Source of the DNA: an uncultured Gammaproteobacteria bacterium | Lineage (GTDB): Bacteria; Pseudomonadota; Gammaproteobacteria; UBA4575 | Direction of reading: 5' to 3' | Length of the DNA stretch: 64,000 nucleotides | NCBI GenBank assembly: GCA_951812785.1 | Contig: OX638335.1 | Coordinates: 1,785,712 to 1,849,711 of the forward strand | Shown here: positions 1 through 9,472 of the stretch, in pieces | Layout of the letters: the number at the start of each line of letters is the position of its first letter | How positions within the stretch are numbered: the first letter of the stretch is position 1 | Made by a program: the position numbers and the translations under genes | Notes under the pieces: generated by a model | Seen by the model: the letters and a program-made list of their open reading frames with translations, nothing else | What the model was told of the DNA's origin: nothing | The model's database searches: none

Positions 1-695
1 ATTACCGCAGTATGTTTAATCGCGCCTTCTGTAAAGACTGCAATATCAGTAGTGCCACCACCTATATCAACCAAACAAATACCAAGCTCTTTTTCATCTT
101 CAGTTAACACAGCACAACTTGATGCCAGCTGTTCCAAAATAACGTCATCAGCTTGCAATCCGCAGCGCTCAATACACTTGATAATATTTTGCGCAGCAGA
201 GACGGCACCTGTTACCAAGTGCACTTTCGCCTCCATGCGTACACCCGACATACCTACTGGCTCGCGAATACTTTCTTGCTGATCAATAATAAATTCCTGC
301 GGCAACACATGAAGAATTTTTTGGTCTGCAGGAATAGCCACAGCTCTTGCTGCATCAATCACTCTCTCTACATCACTCTCCAGCACTTCGCGATCTCGAA
401 TAGCGACAATGCCGTGTGAGTTCATACTCTTTATATGGCTACCAGCAATACCCGCATATACTGAGTGAATCCGACACCCCGCCATTAACTCTGCTTCTTC
501 TACGGCGCGCTGAATTGACTGCACAGTGGATTCAATATTAACCACAACTCCCTTCTTCAAGCCTCGCGACGCATGAGTCCCTATGCCAATAATTTCCAGT
601 TCATTGTCATCACTCACTTCTGCCACTATCGCAACAATTTTTGAAGTGCCGATATCTAGCCCTACAATCATTCCGTTTTCAGATTTTCTGCTCAT
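1..695 (-). CDS. ftsA: Cell division protein FtsA (partial, C-terminus outside window)
   Basis: FtsA is the actin-like ATPase that tethers FtsZ to the inner membrane and recruits later divisome proteins. Translating the minus strand from ATG at 693-695 gives MSRKSENGMIVGLDIGTSKI, the typical FtsA start with its phosphate-1 loop. It continues through a 1C-type region (about residues 80-160) to the LVDIGGGTTDIAVF phosphate-2 motif near residue 220. About 231 codons are visible; the rest lies beyond base 1. It follows ftsQ by 23 bases, as usual at the distal end of a dcw cluster. The frame is open throughout. Confidence 0.95.
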   Translation of the reverse strand, partial: MSRKSENGMIVGLDIGTSKIVAIVAEVSDDNELEIIGIGTHASRGLKKGVVVNIESTVQSIQRAVEEAELMAGCRIHSVYAGIAGSHIKSMNSHGIVAIRDREVLESDVERVIDAARAVAIPADQKILHVLPQEFIIDQQESIREPVGMSGVRMEAKVHLVTGAVSAAQNIIKCIERCGLQADDVILEQLASSCAVLTEDEKELGICLVDIGGGTTDIAVFTEGAIKHTAV

Positions 696-718
696 ATCTA
701 TTTATGAATATAAATTAA

Positions 719-1462
719 TTACCCATTCCAACGAACTGCGAATCCATTACTATGGCGAAGATCTATACTCGCGATCGCCTCGCGCTCTGCTTCAGTAAAC
801 ATTGCAAATGAATTTAAACAGCGCTCAATTTGTTTATCTGTTTGTTCCCTACCAACATTGATTAACATTCCACTCATCAAAGTGATTTCTTTGTCGTAAC
901 GCGCGTCTTCTTTAAGCTTTAAAATCCCTGATCCCTCTTCCTTAAAACGTGCACTATATTTGTAATACAAATCAATCAAGTGTTGCTCTCTTCCTTGCAC
1001 ACTTTGCAGCAATGGCAGCGAAACATATTTTTGCGCGTCCTCCACGTAGAACAATTCTGCATATTTGTTAATCAAATGATTTTCACCCCAGCGAAAATAT
1101 GGTTGCTGTTCACTTATTTCTATCACTAACTTGCTCGGCCATTGACGTTTTATATTTGCTCGATACACCCATGGAATATCATTTAATTGATCTTCAAACG
1201 AACTCAGATCAACAGTAAAAAACCCATCATGCATGTAGTTCTCAGTAATAGTTCGAATTTCTGATTTACTCACTTTATTCAACACACTCTGAATCTCTAT
1301 TGTCTTAATGGAGACATCTTCAATTTTTTTAGTCACCCATATCCCAGCAATAACCACTAGAGCAACTACAATCAACTTGCCAACCTCACGAAAATCAATG
1401 TGGGTTACTTCACTGCTATCACAAGTAACACGATGTTGATTTCTTTTTATTCTTTTTGTCAT
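719..1462 (-). CDS. ftsQ: Cell division protein FtsQ
   Basis: FtsQ is a bitopic inner-membrane scaffold of the divisome that binds FtsL and FtsB through its periplasmic part. The 247-residue product has a basic cytoplasmic tail, one membrane segment around residues 28-45 (VGKLIVVALVVIAGIWV) and a POTRA-like domain beginning IKTIEIQS. A beta domain follows, with the conserved DIPWVYRANIKRQWP and E-Q-P signatures. Its length is normal for gammaproteobacteria. It lies between ddl and ftsA on the same strand, 13 bases after ddl ends, so it is cotranscribed with the dcw cluster. Confidence 0.93.
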   Translation of the reverse strand: MTKRIKRNQHRVTCDSSEVTHIDFREVGKLIVVALVVIAGIWVTKKIEDVSIKTIEIQSVLNKVSKSEIRTITENYMHDGFFTVDLSSFEDQLNDIPWVYRANIKRQWPSKLVIEISEQQPYFRWGENHLINKYAELFYVEDAQKYVSLPLLQSVQGREQHLIDLYYKYSARFKEEGSGILKLKEDARYDKEITLMSGMLINVGREQTDKQIERCLNSFAMFTEAEREAIASIDLRHSNGFAVRWNG

Positions 1463-1475
1463 CAGCCACTACTAC

Positions 1476-2399
1476 CTAATTAAATGTCGTATCCAAAATA
1501 TTCAAAACCAACTGATCAAAATTAATCCCTACGCTTGCTGCTGCCATCGGTACAAGACTGTGATCAGTCATGCCTGGCACCGTATTCACTTCAAGGAACC
1601 AATATCGATCATCTGCATCGACCATCACATCGACACGCCCCCAGCCCGTTGCTGACGTCGCATTAAACGCGTTTAATGCTTCAGCTTTTAATGCATTCTC
1701 TTCAATTTCACCTAAGCCGCAGGGAAGGATATATTGAGTATCGTTAGCCTGATATTTTGCTTCAAAATCATAAAAGTCATGCGGCGTTTCAAGCTTAATT
1801 ACTGGCAATGCAACGCCATTTAATATAGCTACCGTGTATTCATCTCCATTCACCCATTGCTCTGCCATCAAAGCACCTTGGTATCTATGCGAATCTTGCT
1901 TAGCTGCTATAAATTCTTGCTCATTATTGACTTTATGAATCCCCAAGCTAGAACCTTCTAATGATGGCTTGACCACAAATGGCACTCCTACAGCCGACAC
2001 AACTTGCTGATAATCAACAGACTTATCAATCGATATAAATTTTGGTGAATACACGCCAGCGGTAGTCCATAGCTTTTTAGTCATCACTTTATTCATACAT
2101 ATACTTGAGGCCATTACATCGCTTCCAGTATATGGCAGGTCGAGTATTTCTAGCCTCCCTTGCATGGTGCCATCTTCACCACCACAACCATGTAAGGCAA
2201 TAAACACTCGATCAAAACTATTTGCTTGTAAATAGCTAAAAATATTTAGATCGACATCAACGCCGTAAGCGTCAACACCACTATTTAATAGTGAATTCAA
2301 AACAGCCGTGCCACTTTGCAAAGAGATCTCACGCTCACCTGAAGCACCCCCCATTAACACGGCAACTTTCCCATACTTTTCTACGTCCACCACTGTCAT
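1476..2399 (-). CDS. ddlB: D-alanine--D-alanine ligase
   Basis: This ligase makes the D-Ala-D-Ala dipeptide that MurF adds to UDP-MurNAc-tripeptide. The 307-residue product is a normal-length ATP-grasp enzyme. It has an N-terminal GGASGEREISLQSG motif, the ATP-binding PSLEGSSLGI loop and the C-terminal metal-binding FLEVNTVPGMTDHSLVP. Its ATG overlaps the murB stop by four bases, so translation is probably coupled. The position between murB and ftsQ matches ddlB of the gammaproteobacterial dcw cluster. Confidence 0.95.
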   Translation of the reverse strand: MTVVDVEKYGKVAVLMGGASGEREISLQSGTAVLNSLLNSGVDAYGVDVDLNIFSYLQANSFDRVFIALHGCGGEDGTMQGRLEILDLPYTGSDVMASSICMNKVMTKKLWTTAGVYSPKFISIDKSVDYQQVVSAVGVPFVVKPSLEGSSLGIHKVNNEQEFIAAKQDSHRYQGALMAEQWVNGDEYTVAILNGVALPVIKLETPHDFYDFEAKYQANDTQYILPCGLGEIEENALKAEALNAFNATSATGWGRVDVMVDADDRYWFLEVNTVPGMTDHSLVPMAAASVGINFDQLVLNILDTTFN

Positions 2400-3298
2400 T
2401 TAACTTCCTTATTGCCAAGAAATTTTACTTCTGGCACTAAATCTATATTGCACTGTTGTTTTACTTTGTCTTGGACATGCTGCATTAATACTTCTATATC
2501 TTCTGCTGTCGCTTTATTTGCATTAATGATGAAATTTGCATGTTTGCTAGATACACATGCACCACCAATAGCGAATCCCTTTAGCCCACAATGTTCTATC
2601 AAGCTAGCCGCATAACCGCACTCTGGATTCTTAAACACTGAACCACAATTTTTTTTACCTATAGGTTGTGATTCTGCGCGCTGAGCAAGTAATTCTTTTA
2701 TCGACACCACTTTAATTCCATGTTCGTCTAAATTGAGATCAAAGCTTGCCCCAACGAACCATTCGCCCTCAAAACTTTTTACATGGCGATAACCGTATTC
2801 ATATTCGCTAACTTCGCGCGTTGAAATTTCTCCGCGCCGATTTATCACATCCACATGTGTCACGTTTTGCCATGTTTGCCCACCAAATGCACCTGCGTTC
2901 ATTGCTAGCGCACCGCCAACTGTTCCGGGAATGCCCGCCATGAATTCCAAACCAACAAGACTCTTCGCTACCGTTGCTTTCGCCAGCTTTGCGCATGCCA
3001 CACCTGCCTGGGCATAAACACTATGTCCATCAAAGCGAATTTGCTTAAGACCTGTTTGAGTGACAATCACAACACCTTCGATGCCGCCATCACGAATCAA
3101 TACATTTGAGCCCAACCCCAACCATGTGAGCGGCATATTAGCTTCGGTATTAGCAAGAAAATAGCTTAGATCTTCAATATCTGCCGGATGAAATACGCAT
3201 TGCGCATTCCCACCAACACCCCAAGTGTTATAGCGCGACAGCGACACATCAAATAATAATTTACCGCGTGTTTTAGGTGTATTAAACATAGTCATCAC
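2396..3298 (-). CDS. murB: UDP-N-acetylenolpyruvoylglucosamine reductase MurB
   Basis: MurB is the FAD enzyme that reduces UDP-GlcNAc-enolpyruvate to UDP-MurNAc with NADPH. The 300-residue product shows the FAD-binding WLGLGSNVLIRDGGIEGVVI segment and GIPGTVGGALAMNAGAFGG. The substrate-domain GSVFKNP contains the catalytic serine, and the last conserved glutamate is in VPEVKFLG. The short form, without the long insertion of the E. coli protein, resembles the type II group. The first codons are MMTMF; the second or fourth codon could also be the start. The start overlaps the murC end by four bases. Confidence 0.94.
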   Translation of the reverse strand: MMTMFNTPKTRGKLLFDVSLSRYNTWGVGGNAQCVFHPADIEDLSYFLANTEANMPLTWLGLGSNVLIRDGGIEGVVIVTQTGLKQIRFDGHSVYAQAGVACAKLAKATVAKSLVGLEFMAGIPGTVGGALAMNAGAFGGQTWQNVTHVDVINRRGEISTREVSEYEYGYRHVKSFEGEWFVGASFDLNLDEHGIKVVSIKELLAQRAESQPIGKKNCGSVFKNPECGYAASLIEHCGLKGFAIGGACVSSKHANFIINANKATAEDIEVLMQHVQDKVKQQCNIDLVPEVKFLGNKEVK

Positions 3299-4725
3299 GT
3301 TAACTTCACCTCCGCCTGCACTTGCTCATACAGAGATGATGCTAATTTACCAATACTGCCCGCACCCAAGGTAATCACAATGTCATTTGGCATCACGATT
3401 TTCGCCAAAGTAGAACTTAGTTGTTGATCACCCCCTAACAACACCGCATCTAATTTCCCTCGTAGACGTAATGCATGAGCAAGCGCACGACTATCAGCAT
3501 TGTTAATCAATTTTTCACCTGCGGAATAGACATTAAGCAGCAGCAGTACATCAACTTCATTTAACACAGCAACAAATTCATCAAATAAATCTCTTGTGCG
3601 CGTGTAACGATGTGGCTGAAAAACCGCAACAATACGTCTTTGCGGCCATCCATTACGTATACCATCCACTGTGGCTGCAATTTCTTTAGGATGATGCGCA
3701 TAATCATCTATAAACTCAGCCTCACCACCATCAAGCGAAACAGTGCCAATATGCTGCATTCTTCGCCCAATCCCAGCAAAATGTTTTAGTGCTGAGGCAA
3801 TTTTTTGCGCTGGCACTTCAAACTCAAGACCTACTGCAATACTCGCAAGCGCATTCAATACATTATGTTTTCCAGGTAGATTCAAAGTGAATGTCATTTG
3901 CTCTGAAATATTTTTACCATTAACCTTAAATGTCGTTGCCTCGCCATCATAAACAAGCTCACTAGCATGGAGATCTGCATCCTCACTAAACCCGTAAGTA
4001 ATATAAGGACGCGCCACTTCTGAAATCAATCCTCGCACTACTTCATCATCAATACACAATACTGCTAGACCATAGAATGGAATGTTATGCAGAAATTCTA
4101 CGAATGCATTACGCAATTTTTCAAAGTCATTCTCATAAGTAGACAGATGATCCGCATCAATATTAGTCACCACCGAAACCACCGGTTGCAAATGCAAAAA
4201 CGATGCATCACTTTCATCTGCTTCAGCAACCAAATACTCACTGCGACCCAGCTGAGAGTTAGTGCCCACGCTATTTACTCGACCACCTACAATAAAAGTA
4301 GGATCCAATCCTGCTTCCGCCATCACTGTTGCAACCAAACTGGTTGTGGTTGTTTTGCCATGCGTTCCCGCAATTGCAATACCTTGACGAAACCTCATCA
4401 GCTCCGCCAACATCTCTGCGCGCCGAATAATCGGTATTCGATGCTCTAACGCAGAGACAACTTCTACATTTTCAGGATCAATAGCAGACGACACTACTAT
4501 CACATCCATATGTTCAATATTTTGCGCTTGATGCGTCGCATATATAGCTGCTCCTAGACTCTCAAGCCTAGTAGTTGTAGCATTAGGATGGTTGTCTGAA
4601 CCAAATACATTGAATTCAAGATTCAGCATGACTTCAGCAATACCGCTCATACCCACACCACCAATTCCGACAAAAAATACATTTCGTACTTTTCTCATAG
4701 GAAGCGTTGGAATTACGTAATTCAT
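3295..4725 (-). CDS. murC: UDP-N-acetylmuramate--L-alanine ligase MurC
   Basis: MurC joins L-alanine to UDP-MurNAc using ATP, the first amino-acid step of peptidoglycan precursor synthesis in the cytoplasm. The 476-residue protein has the N-terminal Rossmann loop FVGIGGVGMSGIAEV and the Mur-ligase P-loop AGTHGKTTTT near residue 118. The central NIDADHLSTYEND motif and C-terminal FQPHRYTRTRDLFDEF are also present. murG ends at 4726, directly next to this start, and murB overlaps its end by four bases, so all three are one translational unit. Confidence 0.96.
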   Translation of the reverse strand: MNYVIPTLPMRKVRNVFFVGIGGVGMSGIAEVMLNLEFNVFGSDNHPNATTTRLESLGAAIYATHQAQNIEHMDVIVVSSAIDPENVEVVSALEHRIPIIRRAEMLAELMRFRQGIAIAGTHGKTTTTSLVATVMAEAGLDPTFIVGGRVNSVGTNSQLGRSEYLVAEADESDASFLHLQPVVSVVTNIDADHLSTYENDFEKLRNAFVEFLHNIPFYGLAVLCIDDEVVRGLISEVARPYITYGFSEDADLHASELVYDGEATTFKVNGKNISEQMTFTLNLPGKHNVLNALASIAVGLEFEVPAQKIASALKHFAGIGRRMQHIGTVSLDGGEAEFIDDYAHHPKEIAATVDGIRNGWPQRRIVAVFQPHRYTRTRDLFDEFVAVLNEVDVLLLLNVYSAGEKLINNADSRALAHALRLRGKLDAVLLGGDQQLSSTLAKIVMPNDIVITLGAGSIGKLASSLYEQVQAEVKLT

Positions 4726-5820
4726 CTATTTCTCACACACCATCTGGCAACCGCAAGCACTCATGCATTCATCTGCAACTCTTTTACTAGCGTCACTTTG
4801 AACTAATTGTTTTGCTGCACAGGCCATATTTATTAGCTGTTGTGTGTTCCCAAGCAACGCGAATAATGTTTCAGCTAGTTTTTCTGCAGACATCTCAGCT
4901 TCAGACACAAGTTGTGCTGCGCCCGCTTTAACATAACTACACGCATTTGCTGTTTGATGATCGTCAACCGCATAGGGGTAAGGTACCAGCACAGCACCCA
5001 ATCCAACTGCAGCCACCTCAGCCAAAGTAATTGCTCCACTTCGGCATACAATGAGATCTGCCCAAGCGTACGCTTGATCAATGTCATCAATAAACTCATC
5101 AACTTTAGCTTGCAGATTATTTTCCTGGTAGCCCTCTAGCACTACTTCTCGTCTGTTAGCACCAGTTTGATGCCACACTTCAACTTGCATTAAAGATGAA
5201 ATAATTCCCAACGCTTGTGGAATAAACTTATTCAATGACGCAGCGCCTTGACTACCGCCGACAACAAGCAGCCGTTTGGTTACTCCTCGCCCAGTTAATC
5301 TTTGCTCAGGGTGTTCAACATGCATTAATTTACTGCGCACCGGATTACCGCAGTATTCTATTTTTCGCTTTTTGAATTGAATCGGAAACCCTGTAAACAT
5401 AATGCGACTAAGTGGCGCTAGAATTCGATTAGTCAAACCAACAATGGCGTTTTGCTCGTGAATAATTAATGGCTTTCCAAGTGCTACTCCGATTAACGCG
5501 CATGGCCCTGCGACAAACCCACCCATACCTAACAATGCGCAAGGTTTATGCTTCAACACTATACCCAAACCTTCATAAAGCGCTTTCAAAATAATTAATG
5601 GCGCACGCAGATACTGCAAGCCCTTACCCCTCAATCCCTGCACACTCATTATAGCCAGTGAAAACCCTGCTGCAGGCACCACTCTTGACTCAATACCTTT
5701 ATTTGTACCCACCCAAATAACTGGTACGCCGCGATCACGCAGTTCATTTGCTACTGCTAGCGCAGGGAAAACATGCCCCCCTGTGCCTCCTGCCAATATC
5801 ATCACTGGTTGCATATCCAC
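4726..5820 (-). CDS. murG: Undecaprenyl-PP-MurNAc-pentapeptide GlcNAc transferase MurG
   Basis: MurG transfers GlcNAc from UDP-GlcNAc to lipid I at the inner face of the membrane, making lipid II. The protein (364 residues from GTG at 5820, or 362 from ATG at 5814) has the GT28 N-terminal loop ILAGGTGGHVFPALAVA. It also has HEQNAIVGLTNR, the second-domain GGSQGA loop and the donor-site CRSGAITLAEVAAVG. The GTG abuts the ftsW stop; the ATG six bases on is an equally good start. It is tightly packed between ftsW and murC. Confidence 0.95.
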   Translation of the reverse strand: MDMQPVMILAGGTGGHVFPALAVANELRDRGVPVIWVGTNKGIESRVVPAAGFSLAIMSVQGLRGKGLQYLRAPLIILKALYEGLGIVLKHKPCALLGMGGFVAGPCALIGVALGKPLIIHEQNAIVGLTNRILAPLSRIMFTGFPIQFKKRKIEYCGNPVRSKLMHVEHPEQRLTGRGVTKRLLVVGGSQGAASLNKFIPQALGIISSLMQVEVWHQTGANRREVVLEGYQENNLQAKVDEFIDDIDQAYAWADLIVCRSGAITLAEVAAVGLGAVLVPYPYAVDDHQTANACSYVKAGAAQLVSEAEMSAEKLAETLFALLGNTQQLINMACAAKQLVQSDASKRVADECMSACGCQMVCEK

Positions 5821-7014
5821 TTATCCCGCCTTCCGAGTATTAGTACGCCGCGGCCTATGTACGCGCCTTGCACCTTGCCGATTTACTTCCATATACACTC
5901 GCACTAGCAAACCAACTGCAATGCAACTCGCCAACAGGTTACTTCCTCCCACGCTTATAAAAGGCATGCTCAACCCTTTGGTGGGCAACAACCCCATATT
6001 AACGCCAACGTGAATAGTTGCTTGCAAAGCAAACCAACTACCACAGCCGTAAGCAATATGTTGCGCAAACATCATATGTTGCTTTTGAGCACTAGTCGCT
6101 AATGAAAAGCAGCGCCAAATAAACATAAAGTAAGTACACAGCAATATCGCTATACCAATTAGGCCCAGCTCTTCGGCCAACACGGCAAACACAAAATCGT
6201 TGTGTGCTTCTGTTAAATAAAATAATTTTTGAATACTGCCACCCAAGCCTTCTCCAAAAATTCCACCGTTGCCGATAGCAATTAATGCTTGGGTTAATTG
6301 AAAACCGTCTCCCAGTGGGTCTTCAAATGGTCGCCAGAATGTAGTGACCCGCGACCAACGCTCTTCATTGTTCCGAGCAAGGAAATACATCACTAACACA
6401 GAAAATGCGGTTGATAATATAAATGGCGCCAAGCGCACCCCGCCCAGATAAAGCATCATAAAGACCAAAGCAGTTAACACCACTGTGGAACCAAAGTCAG
6501 GCTCCATCATCATCAACACCGCAATAACGCTAACTAATGCCATTGGATTTATAAATGCAGAAAATTTTTTTTGCACATTGGTGCCGTGCCTAACAATGTA
6601 TCCAGAGAGATAAACAATCATGGCTACTTTTGTAAACTCAGATACTTGCAATGAGATCGGGCCCAACGCAATCCAGCGGCTACTAGCATTAACAGTTGTA
6701 CCCAAACCAGGAATTAATACCATCACCAATAACACTATCGTCACTATTAATAAGAATGGTCCTAGCTGCTCCCAATAAGCCAGTCTAATTCGTGCAACTG
6801 TAAAAACACATAACACACCCAAAAGCAAAAACACCATCTGTTTTTTGACATGAAAGAAAGCATCAGCATGACTTTTATACCCGATCTCTACTGTGGTTGA
6901 CATCATCATCGTGATGCCAATTCCACACAGAATCATCAACGCAAACAACATCTGCACATCGATAACGTTAGCAATAGATTCCTGCAAACTGATTTGTTTG
7001 GTGTCAGCAACCAT
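5821..7014 (-). CDS. ftsW: Peptidoglycan glycosyltransferase FtsW
   Basis: FtsW is the SEDS-family membrane enzyme that polymerises lipid II at the septum together with FtsI. The 397-residue product is highly hydrophobic, with about ten membrane segments. It has SEDS signatures in the region SRWIALGPISLQVSEFTKVA, FLPEAHNDF-like TEAHNDFVFAVLAEELG, and GLLPTKGLSMPFISVGGSNL. It ends in a basic tail. Its start overlaps the murD end by 11 bases, in normal dcw order. Confidence 0.95.
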   Translation of the reverse strand: MVADTKQISLQESIANVIDVQMLFALMILCGIGITMMMSTTVEIGYKSHADAFFHVKKQMVFLLLGVLCVFTVARIRLAYWEQLGPFLLIVTIVLLVMVLIPGLGTTVNASSRWIALGPISLQVSEFTKVAMIVYLSGYIVRHGTNVQKKFSAFINPMALVSVIAVLMMMEPDFGSTVVLTALVFMMLYLGGVRLAPFILSTAFSVLVMYFLARNNEERWSRVTTFWRPFEDPLGDGFQLTQALIAIGNGGIFGEGLGGSIQKLFYLTEAHNDFVFAVLAEELGLIGIAILLCTYFMFIWRCFSLATSAQKQHMMFAQHIAYGCGSWFALQATIHVGVNMGLLPTKGLSMPFISVGGSNLLASCIAVGLLVRVYMEVNRQGARRVHRPRRTNTRKAG

Positions 7015-8371
7015 TATTACCCTTTAACACACATTGTTTTACAGATGATTGAAATGCTAATCCACGCTCTACGTAATTTGAAAACATATCAAAACTTGCA
7101 CAAGCGGGAGAGAAGAGAACTGCTTCACCAGGCTTGACTCTTTGACACGCATACTCAACAGACGATGCTAAAGAACCTTGTTCAGCAACTTCTACAATAT
7201 CTTTTAATGCATCGATAAACATTTGTTTGTCGCGCCCAAAAGCAATCACCAAATTAACTCGATTACGCACTGCATCAATTAATGCATCTAAACAGCCACC
7301 TTTATACACACCTCCCAAAATCAACACTATTGGACAATCTAACCCAGTAATTGCTGAAACAGTCGCACCAATATTTGTACCCTTACTATCATCGATCCAT
7401 TGCACATTATTGTTTTCCAGCACTAATTCACAACGATGCGACAGTCCTTTAAATGTACGGATTGCTTCTATTGCTTTCGCTTGATCTTGTATAAAAGAAT
7501 CAGTGAGCGCTAAAGCAGCCAAGGCATTTAACTCACCTGTCACACCTATTAATGATAAGTCAGCAGTATTAATTAATCGCTGATTGCCGCGAACCAACCA
7601 ACGACCCTCATCATCCTGCTTAACTCCATAATTGCTTTTTTGTGGCTCGTCTTGCCCAAAACTAAGTATTCCTTTTAAACTAGAAAAATATTCACCCAGA
7701 TCTTCATCACGAGGAATAACTTTAAGCTCAGCATTAGCATAGATCGATTGTTTAATACTTGCGTACTCTTCAAAATTAGCATGCCGATCCAAATGGTCAT
7801 CGCTCACATTAAGCACTACAGCGGCACGTGGACGAATAGAACAGCATATCTCCAACTGAAAACTCGACAACTCTAGTACATAAACATCGATAGACTTATC
7901 ATCAATTGAATCCAAAACAGGCTCGCCGATATTGGCACATGCTTTAGCATTAAGACCCTGACTTTCTAGGATCACCGCAACCAATGTAGTGACAGTACTT
8001 TTCCCGTTTGAACCAGTAATTGCGATATATGGTTTAGTTACCTCACGTGCAAATAATTCAACATCACCTAATAGCTCAGCACCACGACTTACTTCTCGTT
8101 GAAACTCAGGTAAGTGTGGAGACACACCTGGACTCAACACGATTACATCAGCTTCTTGCAACCATTGCTGATTGAATTTGCCAAAGCAGATTTGTGTATC
8201 AGATAAGATGTTTTTTATTTTTGCAGCATTAGGAGGCAGTCCACGACTGTCCATTATTCGAAAATGTTTATCCCTCGCTGACAAATACTCAACCGTAGAC
8301 AAGCCTGACGCTCCTGCGCCAATAATCAAGTAATTCGTCAGATCAGTTTTCATTGAATGATTTACGCTCAC
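7004..8371 (-). CDS. murD: UDP-N-acetylmuramoylalanine--D-glutamate ligase MurD
   Basis: MurD adds D-glutamate to UDP-MurNAc-L-Ala. The 455-residue protein has an N-terminal nucleotide loop IIGAGASGLSTVEYL and the P-loop ITGSNGKSTVTTLVA near residue 115. NVSDDHLDRHANFEEYASIK and the C-terminal LFSPACASFDMFSNYVERG are classic MurD motifs. Two in-frame ATGs (codons 1 and 7) compete for the start; the second is closer to family N-termini. It starts six bases after the mraY stop. Confidence 0.95.
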   Translation of the reverse strand: MSVNHSMKTDLTNYLIIGAGASGLSTVEYLSARDKHFRIMDSRGLPPNAAKIKNILSDTQICFGKFNQQWLQEADVIVLSPGVSPHLPEFQREVSRGAELLGDVELFAREVTKPYIAITGSNGKSTVTTLVAVILESQGLNAKACANIGEPVLDSIDDKSIDVYVLELSSFQLEICCSIRPRAAVVLNVSDDHLDRHANFEEYASIKQSIYANAELKVIPRDEDLGEYFSSLKGILSFGQDEPQKSNYGVKQDDEGRWLVRGNQRLINTADLSLIGVTGELNALAALALTDSFIQDQAKAIEAIRTFKGLSHRCELVLENNNVQWIDDSKGTNIGATVSAITGLDCPIVLILGGVYKGGCLDALIDAVRNRVNLVIAFGRDKQMFIDALKDIVEVAEQGSLASSVEYACQRVKPGEAVLFSPACASFDMFSNYVERGLAFQSSVKQCVLKGNNGC

Positions 8372-8377
8372 CTACGT

Positions 8378-9460
8378 CTACCTAAGCTTCAATGTGGCTA
8401 AACCAATTAGCACCAAAATCACTGTAATAATCCAAAAGCGCACAATCACTCTAGGCTCGGGCCAACCTCTTAATTCAAAATGGTGATGCAACGGCGCCAT
8501 CTTAAACACTCTTTTCCCCGTTAATTTAAATGATGTCACTTGAATTATTACTGACAGAGTTTCAACAACAAACACGCCACCCATAATCACCAGCACTATT
8601 TCTTGACGAACTAAAACTGCCACTACACCCAACGCCGCACCCAGAGACAACGCACCAACATCCCCCATAAATACTTGAGCGGGATACGCGTTAAACCACA
8701 AAAAACCTAGCCCAGCACCAACTATCGATGCACAAAACACGACCAACTCGCCCGCTAAAGGAATGTAAGGAATAGCTAAATACTCAGCAAATGCAGAGTG
8801 CCCACTAACATAAGCAAATACTCCTAATGCGCCTGCTACCATCGCGGTAGGCATTATGGCTAAACCATCTAAGCCGTCAGTCAAGTTGACTGCGTTGCTT
8901 GAACCTACAATCACGAAGTAGGTCAACACGATAAACCAAGCACCCATATCAATAACGATATTCTTAAAGAACGGCACATATAGATTGGTCTCAACAGGAA
9001 CCACTGCTGTTTGGAAAAGCCACCAAGCAGCAATTAATCCAACTGCAGATTGCAATCCATACTTAAAACGCGCAGATATACCTGCACTACCACCTTGAAT
9101 TAATTTTTTAATATCATCAAAAGCGCCAATAGCACCAAATGAGAAAGTAACAAAGCACACCACCCAGATATAATGATTCTCTAAATTGCTCCACAACAAT
9201 GTGCTAACCAAAATACTTAGCAATAAAAAAGCTCCACCCATAGTTGGCGTGCCAGCCTTCAACAAATGAGTCTGCGGCCCATCCGAACGAATATTTTGTT
9301 TCACACTATAGTTTGACAAGCGACGAATCATCGTCGGGCCTATAACAAAGCAAATGATCAACGCGGTTAATACACCTAGTATTGAACGTAAGGTCAAATA
9401 CCCAAATACATTAAAAATGCTGTTATATTGTTCTAGATATTCAAATAAATATAGAAGCAC
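8378..9460 (-). CDS. mraY: Phospho-N-acetylmuramoyl-pentapeptide transferase MraY
   Basis: MraY is the polytopic membrane enzyme that moves phospho-MurNAc-pentapeptide onto undecaprenyl phosphate, giving lipid I. The 360-residue product has about ten membrane segments. It carries [14 protein letters not shown], the aspartate-rich [24 protein letters not shown], the [11 protein letters not shown] loop and C-terminal [11 protein letters not shown], all diagnostic. Length equals the usual 360 residues. It lies between murF and murD, 12 bases after murF. Confidence 0.97.
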   Translation of the reverse strand: MLLYLFEYLEQYNSIFNVFGYLTLRSILGVLTALIICFVIGPTMIRRLSNYSVKQNIRSDGPQTHLLKAGTPTMGGAFLLLSILVSTLLWSNLENHYIWVVCFVTFSFGAIGAFDDIKKLIQGGSAGISARFKYGLQSAVGLIAAWWLFQTAVVPVETNLYVPFFKNIVIDMGAWFIVLTYFVIVGSSNAVNLTDGLDGLAIMPTAMVAGALGVFAYVSGHSAFAEYLAIPYIPLAGELVVFCASIVGAGLGFLWFNAYPAQVFMGDVGALSLGAALGVVAVLVRQEIVLVIMGGVFVVETLSVIIQVTSFKLTGKRVFKMAPLHHHFELRGWPEPRVIVRFWIITVILVLIGLATLKLR

Positions 9461-9472
9461 GCTAACCTCTTA

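Noticed and set aside
4087..4449. 120-codon plus-strand frame opposite murC
   Set aside because: Antisense to an intact, highly conserved gene with no independent support.
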